Of a stretch of 64,000 nucleotides of DNA, positions 24,184 to 35,695 are shown piece by piece. Source of the DNA: Rhododendron vialii (taxonomy: Eukaryota > Streptophyta > Magnoliopsida > Ericales > Ericaceae); the NCBI RefSeq assembly GCF_030253575.1, contig NC_080566.1, forward strand, positions 7,945,501 to 8,009,500, in the 5' to 3' direction. The notes beneath the pieces were generated by a model, which was given only the letters and a program-made list of their open reading frames with translations, was not told the origin of the DNA and ran no database searches. Made by a program: the position numbers and the translations under genes. Within the stretch, counting starts at the first letter, position 1, and every line of letters starts with the position of its first letter.

Positions 24184-24504
24184 ATAACTAAGCCTCCCTG
24201 GGGGAGCTGAAGAAGATGTTGTTTCGATGTACTTCTCAAGTTGAATTTGTTGTTTCCAATTTCTACAACTTTTTAATTGGGTTTTTTTTTTCTTTTTGTA
24301 TTAGTCTGTTTTGCATTTTGGATGTTTTCACTTTTGATTTCTCCGGCTCTGTTTTCCGGAGTTTTCAAATGAGGTGGAAAAGAGATTTAATATAATAAAA
24401 ATGCAAAATATTTTTTTTTCCCCCCTGTTAAGCACAGATAATGATTGTTGTTTGATTCACAACATTGGTTCCCATTTGGATTGATATTTTTATTATCATA
24501 CGAT

Positions 24505-24623
24505 ATTCTTGGGTTGATAGCACGGATGTGATTTCGAATCTGAGAACTAAAAAGGGATCTTGTACGTATTCTTGAGTTAATAGCACGGATGTGATTTCGA
24601 ACCTGAGAACTAAAAAGGGATCT
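24505..24623. repeat. 63-bp tandem duplication
   Basis: ATTCTTGrGTTrATAGCACG followed by a common block ending AACTAAAAAGGGATCT is repeated once with period 63. It lies about 320 bp downstream of the RBCS stop. Confidence 0.9.
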
Positions 24624-24777
24624 CTCTTGAGGTGATTTAAGTCTTAGGACTTGATCATCGTCCTAATCCCTCTGGGGGGGTTTTCGTGATAAACCTTTGT
24701 TTCAACCTCTTCACGTTTTAAGGTGAATAATAAGCAATCAAACAGTAAGCAAAACATAATTTGGCATGTCTAAGGAA

Positions 24778-24964
24778 GGGATGCTGCCGAGCAGCAACCT
24801 GCAAAGCAATCGATCTGGTCGCTCATCTCAACAATCGACAACTCGATCTTAATCGAATAATGGACGGTTCAAATTTGTATGCGCTCAAATTCAATCCAAA
24901 CTGTCCGTGCCAAGATGAATGACCAGATCAACCGCTCGATCTGCACTCGCTCAGCAGCATCCCC
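24778..24964. mobile_element. MITE, GGGATGCTGC family, copy 2
   Basis: Ends are GGGATGCTGCCGAGC and the inverse of GGGATGCTGCTGAGC. The interior CTCATCTCAACAATCGAC...TCGATCTTAATCGA matches the copy at 18,349-18,557. The two copies flank the RBCS locus. Confidence 0.65.
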
Positions 24965-26580
24965 AGATCGGTCAAGTGGAATTCTCTCACATGCTCAGTG
25001 ATAGCTACTTTTGTGGTTGTGCTATGAATCCCGTGGATATTTTAGATCCAGAGATAAGTTTCTCTCTCCCTTAAATATCATGTCTTGTTCTGTTCCCAAC
25101 CCTAGAATAATTGAAACAAAATACCATCATTTTCCTGCATTATTATTACTTGACACTACAAATGTCTAAATCATTTGCTAAACGAGGAGTGGTAGATACA
25201 AAAAAATATATATTCCGAAAAGGTAATCAACGGCACAAAGCACTTTTAAAATGAATCTGTACTGTTAGATTTATTTTTTCTGGGTACATTTTTTTTGTAC
25301 TTGGAAATTTTCTTTGCAAAGGTCTGCTCAATACTACTTCCCCCTGTATTTTTCTTTTTTCTTGTTCTGAAATAAACATGCAAAAACTTGTCGACATTTT
25401 TCTGTGTTTTGTGAGGGAAAAAAAGAAAAAAACCTTGTCGACCTAAGATAAGGAAGGGGCCCTGCCTCCTCCTCGATATGCCAACAGGAACTAAATCAGC
25501 ATCGGATAAGCATAGGAAGATTGGTTTCCTCTATTGTTGATATCCACGAAAAATAACGAACGAAAAAACGGACCGATCGGTTCGGTTTTCAGTCAATTAA
25601 TTTTTTGTTAGGCCTCAGTTACTTGGAAATTTCTCCGGACCGAGCCGAACCACCACACTTAATCGTCCACAACAACAGGCTCTTTCCGTCCAGTACCGAT
25701 ACGGACTTGGGATCGGGACAAGGGATGGGCCTTGACTTTACCAAGGCCGATACGGACTCGGGATCGGGACAAGGGATGGGCCTTGACTTTACCATGGCCG
25801 AGCAGTAGCAGTTTCTTTATATTCCCTAAACTGGGTGCAATTAATATAAAGGTGTCTCAATCTCCCTCCACTAATGAGATCACTCAAAAGTTTGAGGCTC
25901 GCCGCCCTGCAGGACCGCCCGTTTTATGTGTACCGACACAGTGGGACACATGGGTCAGGAAGGAAAAGCTCTAACACACCAAGTCTATCCAAGGGAGTAG
26001 GAAGAACAGCAGATTGTACATAGAAGACTTTAAACAAAACTGCAGACAATCAGCAAACTCATCTGACTTGTTTAGAATTAGTGATTAAACAACATTTAGA
26101 AGGAAAAAAACGTTCAGAATTTCGACCAGAAAGCAGAAGCTGAACATGCCAAGATAAAAAAAAAAAAACACTTTGAAAATATACAAAAACATATCAAACT
26201 TGGTCCTTCAATATCACCAGCGTATTTACATGTAGCCTCTATACAGAATTCTTTCCCGGTGATTGCAAAAAGAACCCTAAAGACCCTCTTGGTAGTGATC
26301 CACTTTATGTGGAAATATGAAAGAAAAAGAAAACCCTATTATCAAGCAATACAACCAACTCTTCTTGAGACACTGCACTTCTTCTGACTTTCTGTCAAGC
26401 TAAATACAAAGACATAAATCAGGCAATAAATCATTGGCAAACCACGTTATTACTCAGTGAAGTTCCCCTCCTATGCTTCCCGTTTGAAGAAAAATAACAA
26501 ATACTCTCTTCATGAAAAATTAGCTGTTTGTCGAATTCTGTGGCATTGAGCTCCTTTGTATGTACGGCTTAGTTAAGAAG
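24965..26580. other. Intergenic between RBCS and the minus-strand gene
   Basis: Apart from the 51-bp tandem repeat at 25,696-25,800, no repeat ends or coding region could be supported. The right part probably contains the 3' UTR of the minus-strand gene ending at 26,581. Confidence 0.5.
25696..25800 (+). repeat. 51-bp tandem repeat, two copies
   Basis: CCGATACGGACTyGGGATCG and following bases are repeated with a period of 51, a multiple of three. The plus-strand frame therefore reads a repeated 17-residue peptide containing GSGQGMGLDFT. The surrounding frame is short with no domain, so coding is doubtful. Confidence 0.8.
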
Positions 26581-28163
26581 TTAATATGCCACAGCAGCGC
26601 AGTCGAAGCCTTCAACTCTAACTGCAGCCGGTTTGTGCCCAAACTTCAACCTAATGCATCCTCCCTTACGAGCTGAAGATGGAGAATCAGAAGAGGATGA
26701 AACGGGCGATGCTGACAGAGAAGTAGGAGTAATTTTTCCACTCACAAATCGGGAATCTTCAGTTAAAGGGTTAGCAGTCCTGGTAGGAGGAGACCCAGAA
26801 AAAAATGGAGGCGAAGATGCTAACTGAGTGGCAGATTGCCCCTGTAAAAGCAGCAACAGAATAAAATCACATCAAAACTCGTAGTTGGATTTAGATGGAT
26901 CCCAACATCTGCCTATGGGACTGAATATATTTAGCCATTTCATTAGTCTGCTCGACATTTAGTTTGTGTGTTTACTGGGTTGTATCATGGTTTCATTGGG
27001 GGACTAGGTAAGCTAAATTGGTTTATTTCTATCATTTTACTTTCCCTTGGCAAATCCATCTACAAATGTATCATTCCAACACAGCCTTAAGGAAGAAGTT
27101 TAGTTCTAAAAATCTTAAGGATTTCTTGTTTATAGCTAGATGGGGCAAACTTAATTCCCATATGACAACCAATCCAGAAAGTAATATACAAAGGGGGTTC
27201 GGACGCATGCCGGAAATGATTGAACAAGTGCACATAAAATGTGAAACAAACATGAAACCACTTTTCTGTTGCATGGTTTCGAGGAAGAAAAACTACTATG
27301 TAATTATTAAGGAAAGCTAAGATTAAGAATCCTAAGATTCATTAACAGATGTACAAGATACCTCAAGGATGAGGAACAAGAAACTGTAACGATAAGTTGA
27401 TAACAAAGTGATGCGTCAATGAATAATATTAGCACCCAAACCAACTTCAATAGTATAAAAGAACCTCTCCTAGCTTTCCTCGATCTAGCACGAAATGACT
27501 CCATCAATCTTTGGACAAGAATATATTTACCATCCAATCAAGTGATTCACATTGGAAATTACTTTCAAGGAAATAGGAACAAATCATCTAGTTTCCATAG
27601 ACACCTCAAGTCCCAACTACAAAACATGTGCTTAGAAACCAATCACAATAACATGGGGAAGTAGTTTCAGAAACTAATCAACCAACTCTTCCAATGAAGT
27701 ACCTTTGTCCCATATTCAATGACATAAGACATGTTAAACAGCAAACTTAATATGAACACTTTTGACATCACGTAATATCCAACATTTTATGCATGCATGA
27801 ACATACGGTGAGGAACACGGGCGAGCGCACACAAGAACTAATTCTGTATATAGGTTCAATAGCGAAATTCTAGAACTATACCTTCATGAGAATAAGGTCA
27901 AGAAGTTCTGCCCCGACTTTTGAATCAAACACCTCAGCTTGATGCCTGTTATTTGAAGAAGAAAAAGCTGGTATCAAGTCTTGCAAACATACAATAGACA
28001 TAACTTAGATAAAAGATTAAGCAAATAATCACCCCGTGTGACATCTCGTAGGTCTCATCATATCATTAACCAAAATCCCAACTCGCCGAGGTTTTGGACA
28101 AACAACCGGTCCCTTCCAGTCAGGAATAGAGAATGAGCCCATAGCATCCTGACCAGAAGCCAT
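26581..28163 (-). CDS. Small plant-specific conserved protein, function unknown
   Basis: Three exons on the minus strand, 28163-28033, 27945-27882 and 26841-26581, join through GT-AG introns to give 151 residues. The start MASGQDAMG is the first ATG. The middle exon reads HQAEVFDSKVGAELLDLILM. The last exon contains SSPPFFSGSPP and a basic motif RKGGCIRLKFG followed by KPAAVRVEGFDC. This arrangement (an HQAE...ELLDxIL block, SSPPFFxGSPP, then RKGGCxRxKFG with VRVEGFDC) is recalled from a family of small Arabidopsis proteins of unknown function (for example the At5g16110 type); that attribution is from memory. It is Ser/Pro-rich in the middle with no membrane segment. A TATA-like TATATAAG on the minus strand at 29,012-29,005 and a CT-rich leader suggest a long, possibly spliced 5' UTR. 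Confidence 0.75.
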
Positions 28164-28888
28164 AAAAGCGTATCGAGGTCCAAAAATCACAATAATCAAT
28201 CTTCAAACCACTTCCAATTCTGCAGAAGAGAGCAGATATTCCGCCAAACCGGCCAAAATTCTGATCAACAACAAACTTGTTTCAAGATTCCGAAACAAAT
28301 TACACGAGCACGACCCGAAACACAAAAGCCTCAATTTGAAGACAATCGAGATATCTCTATTTCTTTCAGAATTTTCCCAAGAAACAAACCGAGAATATAT
28401 AATATGAATGCAACAATGTATGGATTTGCCAAGTGGGAGGTGGGATTGGTCCCCAGGATTAATTGAGGCGCGTCTAAGCTAGTCTGAACACCTGAGTTTT
28501 CCAAATAAAAACGACGTATGGATTCGACAATGTAAACAATTCCTTAGAATTTCGTTCCAATCAAATGGGTTCTGATGAAAAAAGGGACAGGGGGAGGGTA
28601 TAAATAGGGATTTCATAATGGGTAAATGAGCAGATGACAACCAAGGTGAAGGCTCCGTTTATGGAGGGAGGAATTGTGAACGCAAAACGTGAAGGCAAGT
28701 CCAGAAAAGTACAGCTACGTATTTCACCAAATAGGACAATGGAGTCAGAGAAATCTAGGGCTTGGGTTGGACTTTCTAACTATAGCGAATTGTGCCAGCA
28801 AAAAATGTTATGCACAAACGGGAAATAGTAATCTCTAGAGAGCACGTTAATCGGATAACAGAGTTATATTCGTAGCTATATAGAGAGA

Positions 28889-28892
<4 letters not shown>

Positions 28893-28926
<34 letters not shown>
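28893..28926. repeat. (GA)n microsatellite in the putative 5' leader
   Basis: A GA run that reads as CT on the transcribed minus strand. It lies between the TATA-like element near 29,008 and the ATG at 28,163. Confidence 0.9.
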
Positions 28927-28928
<2 letters not shown>

Positions 28929-29004
28929 CTTTGGCCGGTAAAGCAATGAGCGGCAATGGGTGCCCGCCGCAGGGAGAGGGAAGAGGATGGGATGGGGTTT
29001 GAGT

Positions 29005-29012
29005 CTTATATA
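29005..29012 (-). promoter_or_regulatory. TATA-like element of the minus-strand small gene
   Basis: TATATAAG on the minus strand, followed downstream by a C-rich, then CT-repeat leader typical of plant 5' UTRs. It lies 840 bp from the ATG, so a leader intron is likely but not demonstrated. Confidence 0.45.
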
Positions 29013-29781
29013 TGGAAGGGGGAAATGGAAATGTGAAAGTTTTGGTTAGGGAAATAAAATCATTTTTTGTTTCTCATTTGGGAAAATTTAATTTTTAGAA
29101 ATTAAAAGTGGAATTAAGGACGAATGTTTGATTTTAATGTTTTCATTGTTTTCCTTTTGGAACTGGATTTTCTTCCATCCGTCAAGTGGATTCAAGGGTT
29201 TAGTTCATGCAGTCTTCGGATCTTTTCTAGGGATCATTCAGTTTTTAAATCTCGTTGGTAACATTAATTACGTTAAAAATCACGTTGATCAGACATTATT
29301 TCATATAATTGCGGAACACGTCATTTTTTAAATTAATGAAGTAAATTAGTTTTGATCCAATGTTGCAACATTTTTTGTTTCAATATGATATGCATTTTTA
29401 AGTCATATCAATTATCAAATATATTTTTTAGCTTAGTTGATTTTCTCAACAACTTTTAACTAGTAATAAACATTCTCAATTATCAATGTGGCCCAGAAAT
29501 AATCCGAAGATCATGAACTGAAGGACTGAGAATCCAATTCCTTCTTCTTCTTTTTTACCACCTTTAAAAACACAAATAGTCATTCAATGCATGTGCACGG
29601 CGCGCCAATATCACTATATAACTTCGAATTGTGCCCGGAGTTTTGTTCTAGAGTTTTGTTCTTGTCTTATCATTGCTCTATATTTGGATGAGTTATATGT
29701 GGAATGGTTTATGGCTTTATGCTGACTAAGTAAGAGAAAGTACAAGAAGATCATAAGTGAAGAAGCTAATAATTGTCGGGC
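29013..29781. other. Intergenic, no gene recognised
   Basis: AT-rich DNA upstream of the minus-strand gene. No repeat ends or coding signal could be supported. Confidence 0.5.
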
Positions 29782-29986
29782 ATTGATAATGCTACTCTCC
29801 AAATTTATAATGTCACTCTCCAAGGGATTGGTAAAATCAATTACATATAGGAATTGATAATGTCACTCTCCAAATTGATAATCGCACTCCCTAGAGGAGT
29901 GGTAAAATCAATTACATATAGGGATTGATAATGTCACTCCCTAAATTGATAATCGCACTCGCCTTGGGGAGTGGCATTATAAATTC
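29782..29986. repeat. 71-bp tandem repeat, three copies
   Basis: Units start ATTGATAATGyyACTC at 29,782, 29,853 and 29,924. The first two end GGTAAAATCAATTACATATA. Within each unit the ATTGATAATG motif itself recurs. The last unit ends GGGAGTGGCATTAT, resembling the ends of the TIR element that begins at 30,171. Confidence 0.85.
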
Positions 29987-30170
29987 TCATAATTTATGGT
30001 TTTCTTCTTTTTTTTGTGTTTGTTGATACAAAAATATTTGTATAGTTATTCAAACAAAACGTAAATAACCACAAAAGGGACTCTAAGAATTTCAGAATAT
30101 CATTTTAGAAATTTGGATTAGGAAAAATGGGAACGAATAACTCTAAAGGTGGGAAAAATTAGGAAGGCCC

Positions 30171-30990
30171 TAATGCCACGACACAGTTCTTTAGTGCCAC
30201 GACACAGTCTATTTGCCATTTTTATCCTCAAATCAGAAATTTCCCCTCACAAGGAAATTAAACCTTGTTCCTCTCTCTTCATTACTTTTCTCAGCCATGG
30301 CCTAGGCTCAACCTCCCACCCAACCTTTTGGGAGTAAAACAAATTTCTTCACAACCGAAGTGGCATTCGAGAACTGACACAAATCATTACGTTGAGTATT
30401 CGGAAAATTAATTCCTAATATCTATTCGACTTTAAGCGAGGATTACTACCCATGATTAGGATTTCGATAAATACATTTCAGATCTATTCAATTAACGGTT
30501 CAATGTCGGAGCTGCACCGGCGATGACGAGACCAGACCCTGTTTCAATCGACCACATGCTCTCTGCATTGCAGGAAACAAAGGATGAAAGAGACACAAGA
30601 ATTCAGAGCCTCTTCAATTTTGGACTGGGGGCAGATAGAGGCGGGGTTGTCAACACTGCAGATTCCGGCTGTCAACACTGCAGATTCCGGCGGAGTAGAA
30701 GTGTGTAATCACTTGCTGAGGGTTTGTGATAAGCATAGGGATGGGAGGGTGGTTCACCGCTGACACCGATAGTATCAATTGGCTTTGCTGGGTCTTCTTG
30801 GTCAATCAAGAAAGGGGGTTGTGGTACTGAATTCAAACAGTTACAGGAAGAGAGAAGAGATATGTATGAAAGAGAGAGAGAGAGAGAGAGAGAGAGAATG
30901 TGTATGTGTCAGCTTTCCATTCAATTTCAAGTATAAATACGTCAGACCACTATAAAAGTCGTGGCATTAGAATTTTGTGTCGTGGCATTA
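30171..30990. mobile_element. TIR element carrying a host gene fragment (Pack-type)
   Basis: The left end reads TAATGCCACGACACAGTTC followed by a second TAGTGCCACGACACAG. The right end is the inverse: TAATGCCACGACACAAAATTC followed by TAATGCCACGAC. The inverted repeats are thus about 35 bp, each made of two sub-repeats. A TA target duplication is possible, but a longer one was not seen. The interior contains a decayed mitochondrial-carrier gene fragment (30,523-30,760) and a GA tract (30,870-30,897). Transposons with captured gene pieces are known as Pack-MULEs or Pack-TIRs. The superfamily here is not proven. Confidence 0.65.
30523..30760 (+). pseudogene. Fragment of Ca-dependent mitochondrial carrier (SCaMC/APC) EF-hand region
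   Basis: In frame from ATG 30,523 the sequence reads DPVSIDHMLSALQETKDERD then IQSLFNF, the start of the EF-hand regulatory domain of plant ATP-Mg/Pi (SCaMC-type) carriers. Similarity continues in shifted frames as QIEAGLSTLQIPA, again LQIPAE followed by a stop, and LRVCDKHRDGRV, which keeps a DxDxDG-like loop. A 21-bp internal duplication (GTCAACACTGCAGATTCCGG), frameshifts and stops make it non-functional. The transmembrane carrier repeats are absent. It sits between inverted repeats of a TIR element, so it was probably captured. The assignment is from memory of the family. Confidence 0.7.
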
Positions 30991-31479
30991 TCAATTACCA
31001 AAAATTAAATAGCATAATTTTTCCATAACTAACTTTGAGGTGGAGTTGGCCAGTTGGGGGGACAGTAGCGTGTGGTAGCAATCAAAGTGCTGTTGTTTTG
31101 GTTAAAAATCCCGGTTAAAATGCACACTATTTCCTGTTTGGTTGGCCTTCCACACTAACGATTTTTTTTATTTTTGTGGGACTATTACAGGTCCCATAAA
31201 GATAATTCAAATCATAAGATATTTTTAAAATATTTTTTTATGTCTTTCTAAAAAAATTAGCTCAATTCGATGTCGATAAGACTGTTTTAAGAAATATGCA
31301 CAATCTTAAAGTAAATTTGCCAAAATTGTGGAAAAAGGGATGGTCCAATGTAGAGCCTGATGGTCCTATCAAATTAATTTTCTGGCAAGCTATTTTGGAA
31401 TGTTGGTCCAATGAGAGAGACAATAGCTAGTTAGAGCCATTTTGTGGGCCCATTAGGAAAGAGTGCAAGAAATTAAAAA

Positions 31480-31830
31480 TCGTGCAATCCACACATATCG
31501 CACACAGATTATTGTGTGGAGTCTACTATGGGTTTCACACAAACGATCCGAATTGTTCATTAAATGTAAAATATTTTTTCAAAGCTCCTCGCAAAAAATC
31601 AACTCAATCCGATGCCTATAAGTGCTCGATTTAATTATCTAACTTTTCATTCTGATTTTTGGATAATGAAAATGTAGATGATTGAAACGAGTATCTATAA
31701 GTATCAGATTGAACTGATTTTTTACATGAACCATTGAAAAAATGTTTTACATTTAATGAACGGCTCAAATCATTTGCCTGAAGTAGGCCCTACACACAGA
31801 TCTGTGTGCAATATGTGTGCTAAAAGTCTG
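31480..31830. mobile_element. Foldback MITE
   Basis: CACACATATCGCACACAGAT near the left end matches the inverse of the right end (ACACATATTGCACACAGATC). The arms extend inward through GTTCATTAAATGTAAAAnATT on both sides, giving arms of about 100-130 bp. The exact boundaries and target duplication were not resolved. Confidence 0.55.
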
Positions 31831-32072
31831 TGTAAACAAACTTATTGGCTTTAATCAAAGTTCATGAACCGACTGGGGCTAACTTATGGCATGTTTGATA
31901 AAATTGAAAACTGAAACTAAATGCTGAAAAATTAAGTACTGAAAGCTGGATACTGAATTTTTTAAGCTGAAAAGTTATTTGGTAAACATATTAAATACTG
32001 AATTAAAAAATGATAAATTAATTTTAGTTCCGATTATCACTTAATTTATTAATGGTCACAATATACTTATAA

Positions 32073-32264
32073 TAATGGTGGAATGGTCATTGTGGTGGTG
32101 GTGTGTTGGTGGTGATGGAGTGGCGGCGGCGGAGGTGGTGGTGTTGGAGTGCTGGCGATAGTGGTGTTAATGGTGGTGGTGGAGTGAGGATGATGTAACG
32201 GTGGTAGTGAGTGGTGGCGGTGGCGATGGCGATGGAGTGATGGTGTAATGGTGACAGTGAGTGG
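32073..32264. repeat. GGTGG-rich tract, MITE copy 1, left part
   Basis: Irregular repeats of GGTGGT, GGCGGC and GGAGTG with nearly all G runs on the plus strand. The minus strand reads as His/Pro/Thr-rich open frames that are composition artefacts. Interrupted at 32,265. Confidence 0.9.
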
Positions 32265-32810
32265 TGTAACGCCTCGATTTTTCGGAAGCAAAAGAAAATA
32301 ATTTCTTAAGAAAACTTTGCTAAATAAATATAATTTTCCAAGATAAAGGTTTATCTATTACAATTACAAGATAAATTTACTAATTCAAAATACATTAACT
32401 TCAGAGTTGACTCTAAGCTTGACACGAATCTCGAGTAAACTCGATCTCTGTCCCTGATATTCCTCCTGTGTCCGACTGCTCCTCCATTGAATCCTGCTCC
32501 CTCTGGCAAATTGATCGCCGAAGCAATCGATTTACCAGGATACAGACGTATCCGTGAGTGATAAATCACCCAGTAGAATAATCCAACCCAACTACCCCTC
32601 TTACCTTACAGTTAGCAAGCAGCAGGATAAATATGGTACGAAGAAGTAAAATAGAGATTCACAAACATCAATTTGTTATTATTCATTATTCTAATGTGAA
32701 ATCTAAGATCTCTCCGCGAGATCTTTCCTCCCCAACCGCTAGCCATGTCCTGTCCCATGAGATCACTTTCTTTTGTTGTCGCAGATTGCACCTCAGTTAT
32801 GTACCTAGCA

Positions 32811-35695
32811 TGTAACGTCCCGAATTTTGGGTACGTTAAATAAAACATTTTATTGAAATAAAAACTGAGTCCGGCTCTTTTATTACAACAAAAACATAAA
32901 AGGAGTACTTTTATTTCAAACGGAAGGAAACTAAGGTTCCTAACTACAGCTCCGCTTGTTCTTCCATCACAGCTAGCTCCTCGGCTCCGAAGGCTTCCAA
33001 GGTGTATAGTTCACCCTGTTCGTCTATGAAGTCTGACATATTATACCGGTGTCGCCACCAATATAATAGGCCAGGGTCACCAAAAAGGCAACACCGTGAG
33101 CCAAAAAGCTCAATAGAACTATCCAAACCCTCTAACCCTTAACTTATGGATGAAAGATCATAATAACAATTCTACTTTAGATCATGCATATAGTCCAAAT
33201 AAGTATTCAGATCCAAAATCCTTACTTGACTAACGTTGTGTTCATTACTTAGACTCATCGTAGACCATGTTTTTACTTCACTTTCCTTTTTACCCAAAAA
33301 ACTCCTTTTTAACTCACCCAACCTCGGTTCCGCCGCGCCGGTTTCCCGAGTATCCTCACAATGGTTCCGCCGCGCCGGGTTCCCAATGGCACACAACCGC
33401 ATTGGCTCCGTACCGCGGATAACCAAGCACACACCCAACCTCGGTTCCGCCGCGCCGGGTTCCCATTGGCATACACATACACAACTCACATAATGCACCC
33501 AAAAACCGGTCATTATGTAGTTTCAAAATATTTCCTCCCTCGGATACACATTTTTATCTTCATTAACACACCCTAGGTGCCATGTCTCTATTCTCTTTGG
33601 TTTTTGTGTCACGTTACATGCATAGACTCCGTGGTGTAGGACTTTCCACATAAACGAGCATTTATAAATTTCAAAAATGAATACAACAATATTATCCAAC
33701 TCTTGACCACATAACATGCTTGAATCATAATAACAACATCATGCATCTCATACATTCTCAACAAAAGATAACCTTATCTACTTTAAACATAATGATCAAA
33801 GTTACTTTATATTTGGGATAGTAGGTAAAGATAACTACTTTATAATTAGGAATAGGGATAAGGAATTTCTACTCTATACTTGGGGTGGACGATAAGAATA
33901 TTCTACCGGGATGGAAGATAAGGAAATCCTACCGTGCTTTTTGGCAGTAGTAGTCGGCTAAGAAGATTCGGTCGTCGGTTTTGGATTTCGGCGGCGTAAC
34001 GGCGTCGGTTTGCTTCGAAAGGAAAAGAGTTGTACTTTCTTTTCCTAGAAACAACTTTCTAACTTAACTAAGCTACTTTAAAAGATCTAACGGTGGTTTT
34101 GGAAGGTGGTTTGGTGGTTTCTCTCAAGAACACTAGAAAACTAGAACTTTGAAAGCAAAAACTTTTGGAATTTCTAGAGAGAAGTTGGAGCAATGGTTTG
34201 AAGGTGTGAGTTTAAGCTTGGAATGAGCTTCTATTTATAGGCAAGGGCTTCCCTCTCTCTCTCTCTCTAGCCGAATTCCCCTCTCTCTCTTTCTCCCTCA
34301 CCTTTCTTTCACATGTCAAGGTTTGATTGAAAGGTTGGAAGCTAACTTTGGTAGGCTTGCATGGCTACTTTGGTCCTTGGATTTGATCTTTGGAAGATAT
34401 GTTGGAAAGGAGGAGACATGAGTACAAGATTCATGGCTTAAACAATTGAAGTTTGTACAATGGAGGACAATGGAGTTAAGATTTGGCTAGGAAAAGAAAT
34501 CACCAAGGATTTTGAAGTACTTTGGAAGACCAAGGTCTAGTACACATCAAATCCATCTTCTTCTTCCTTCCTCTTTCCCTCTCTCTCTCTCTCCCTCTCC
34601 CTCTTTCTCTCTCTCGGCCTCTCCCCTCTCTCTCTCCCTCACGGCTCTCTCTCTCCTCTCTCCTCTCTCTCTCTCTCTCTCCCATGTACTAGCTATATAC
34701 ATATGTATATATATGTACTACAATGCAAGAATACAAATAAACAATAGGTACTTTTGTACAAAAGGGCAATTTAGTCTTTAAGGGTCAAGATTCACCCTTT
34801 AAACCAATACAAAAGGTACCGTACTTTAATTAATATAATAATGTACTTTTGTACTCCTGGGAATCTTAACAAAATATTATTTTAATGGGTTAAGTACTTT
34901 GTTTGAAAGATGAGCCTATTACCCAATGGATAATAACATCCCTAACGGTTATTATCCAAAGGATAATAAGGTACGGGTACTTTAAATACTAAACTAAGTT
35001 TTTTTTGGAAAAGACTACATGTCCTTTTTATTACACATGTGATGATATATATATATATATATGTACTTACCAAATAAAATAAAGAAAAGGCTTTTGTCCA
35101 ATGGGTAAAGACCCTAATGGTTATTGTCCAATGGTCCAAAGTTACTTGGGTACTTTTATTAGAAAAAAAATAATCAAAAGTATTTTTCAAATGTCATTTC
35201 TTTAAAAGATCAAAGTACTTGTTCAAATCTTTCAAAAATCCTTTTAATATAAAGAAATGGGTTTCTATTATCCAATGGATAATAATTCCCCTAATATTTA
35301 TCGTCCAATGGATAAAGAATAAAGTTAAAGCAATAAAAGAAAACAATTAAACAATTTCTAGTCTAGGGTTAAAAAGGTTAAAAAGGTTCAAGATGGGCAA
35401 AACGGTCCATCTACGGTTAGGGAAAAGTAACTAGGTGACTTCCTAGTTTGGGTTGCCAACAAGTCGGTTAGAAGCTAACTAGGCTTGCTAAGTAGGGAAT
35501 ATAAGTCAAGAAACGATCCTTGAGGGCTAAAGTGTAATTAGGGTTACTAGACGAGGATTACGATAATAAGGCGTTCGATTGCTTAAATACAAACCACAAG
35601 GAAATCAAATAAGAAAATCAACGAGCAATTAAGAGAAATTAAGAAATTTCAAATAACAACGAGATTTTATTGAACGAAAAATCGGAGTTGTTACA
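32811..35695 (-). mobile_element. Nested long solo-LTR-like element
   Basis: Starts TGTAACGTCCCGAATTTTGG and ends with the inverse of TGTAACAACTCCGATTTTTC. It is flanked by TAGCA and TAGCG, a 5-bp duplication with one mismatch. Removing it rejoins sequence matching the uninterrupted relative near 40,480-40,500. A minus-strand TATAAATA at 34,232-34,239 precedes a CT-rich leader (34,250-34,290). An imperfect repeat of GGTTCCGCCGCGCCGGGTTCC occurs at 33,320-33,470. No retroviral protein domains were seen. Confidence 0.7.
34570..34681. repeat. CT-rich low-complexity tract
   Basis: Interrupted CTCTCT/CCTCTCC runs lie inside the nested element. Open frames on both strands here (Ser/Leu or Arg/Glu repeats) are composition artefacts. 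Confidence 0.9.

Noticed and set aside
23917-24239. Minus-strand ORFs opposite RBCS exon 3
   Set aside because: They are shadows of the conserved coding strand.
32067-32291. His/Pro/Thr-rich minus-strand open frames over GGTGG tracts (also 37,410-37,619 and 37,950-38,285)
   Set aside because: They are low-complexity artefacts of the G-rich strand with no start context, splice logic or domain.
34500-34781. Arg/Glu and Ser/Leu repeat ORFs
   Set aside because: These are translations of a CT-rich tract within the nested LTR-like element.
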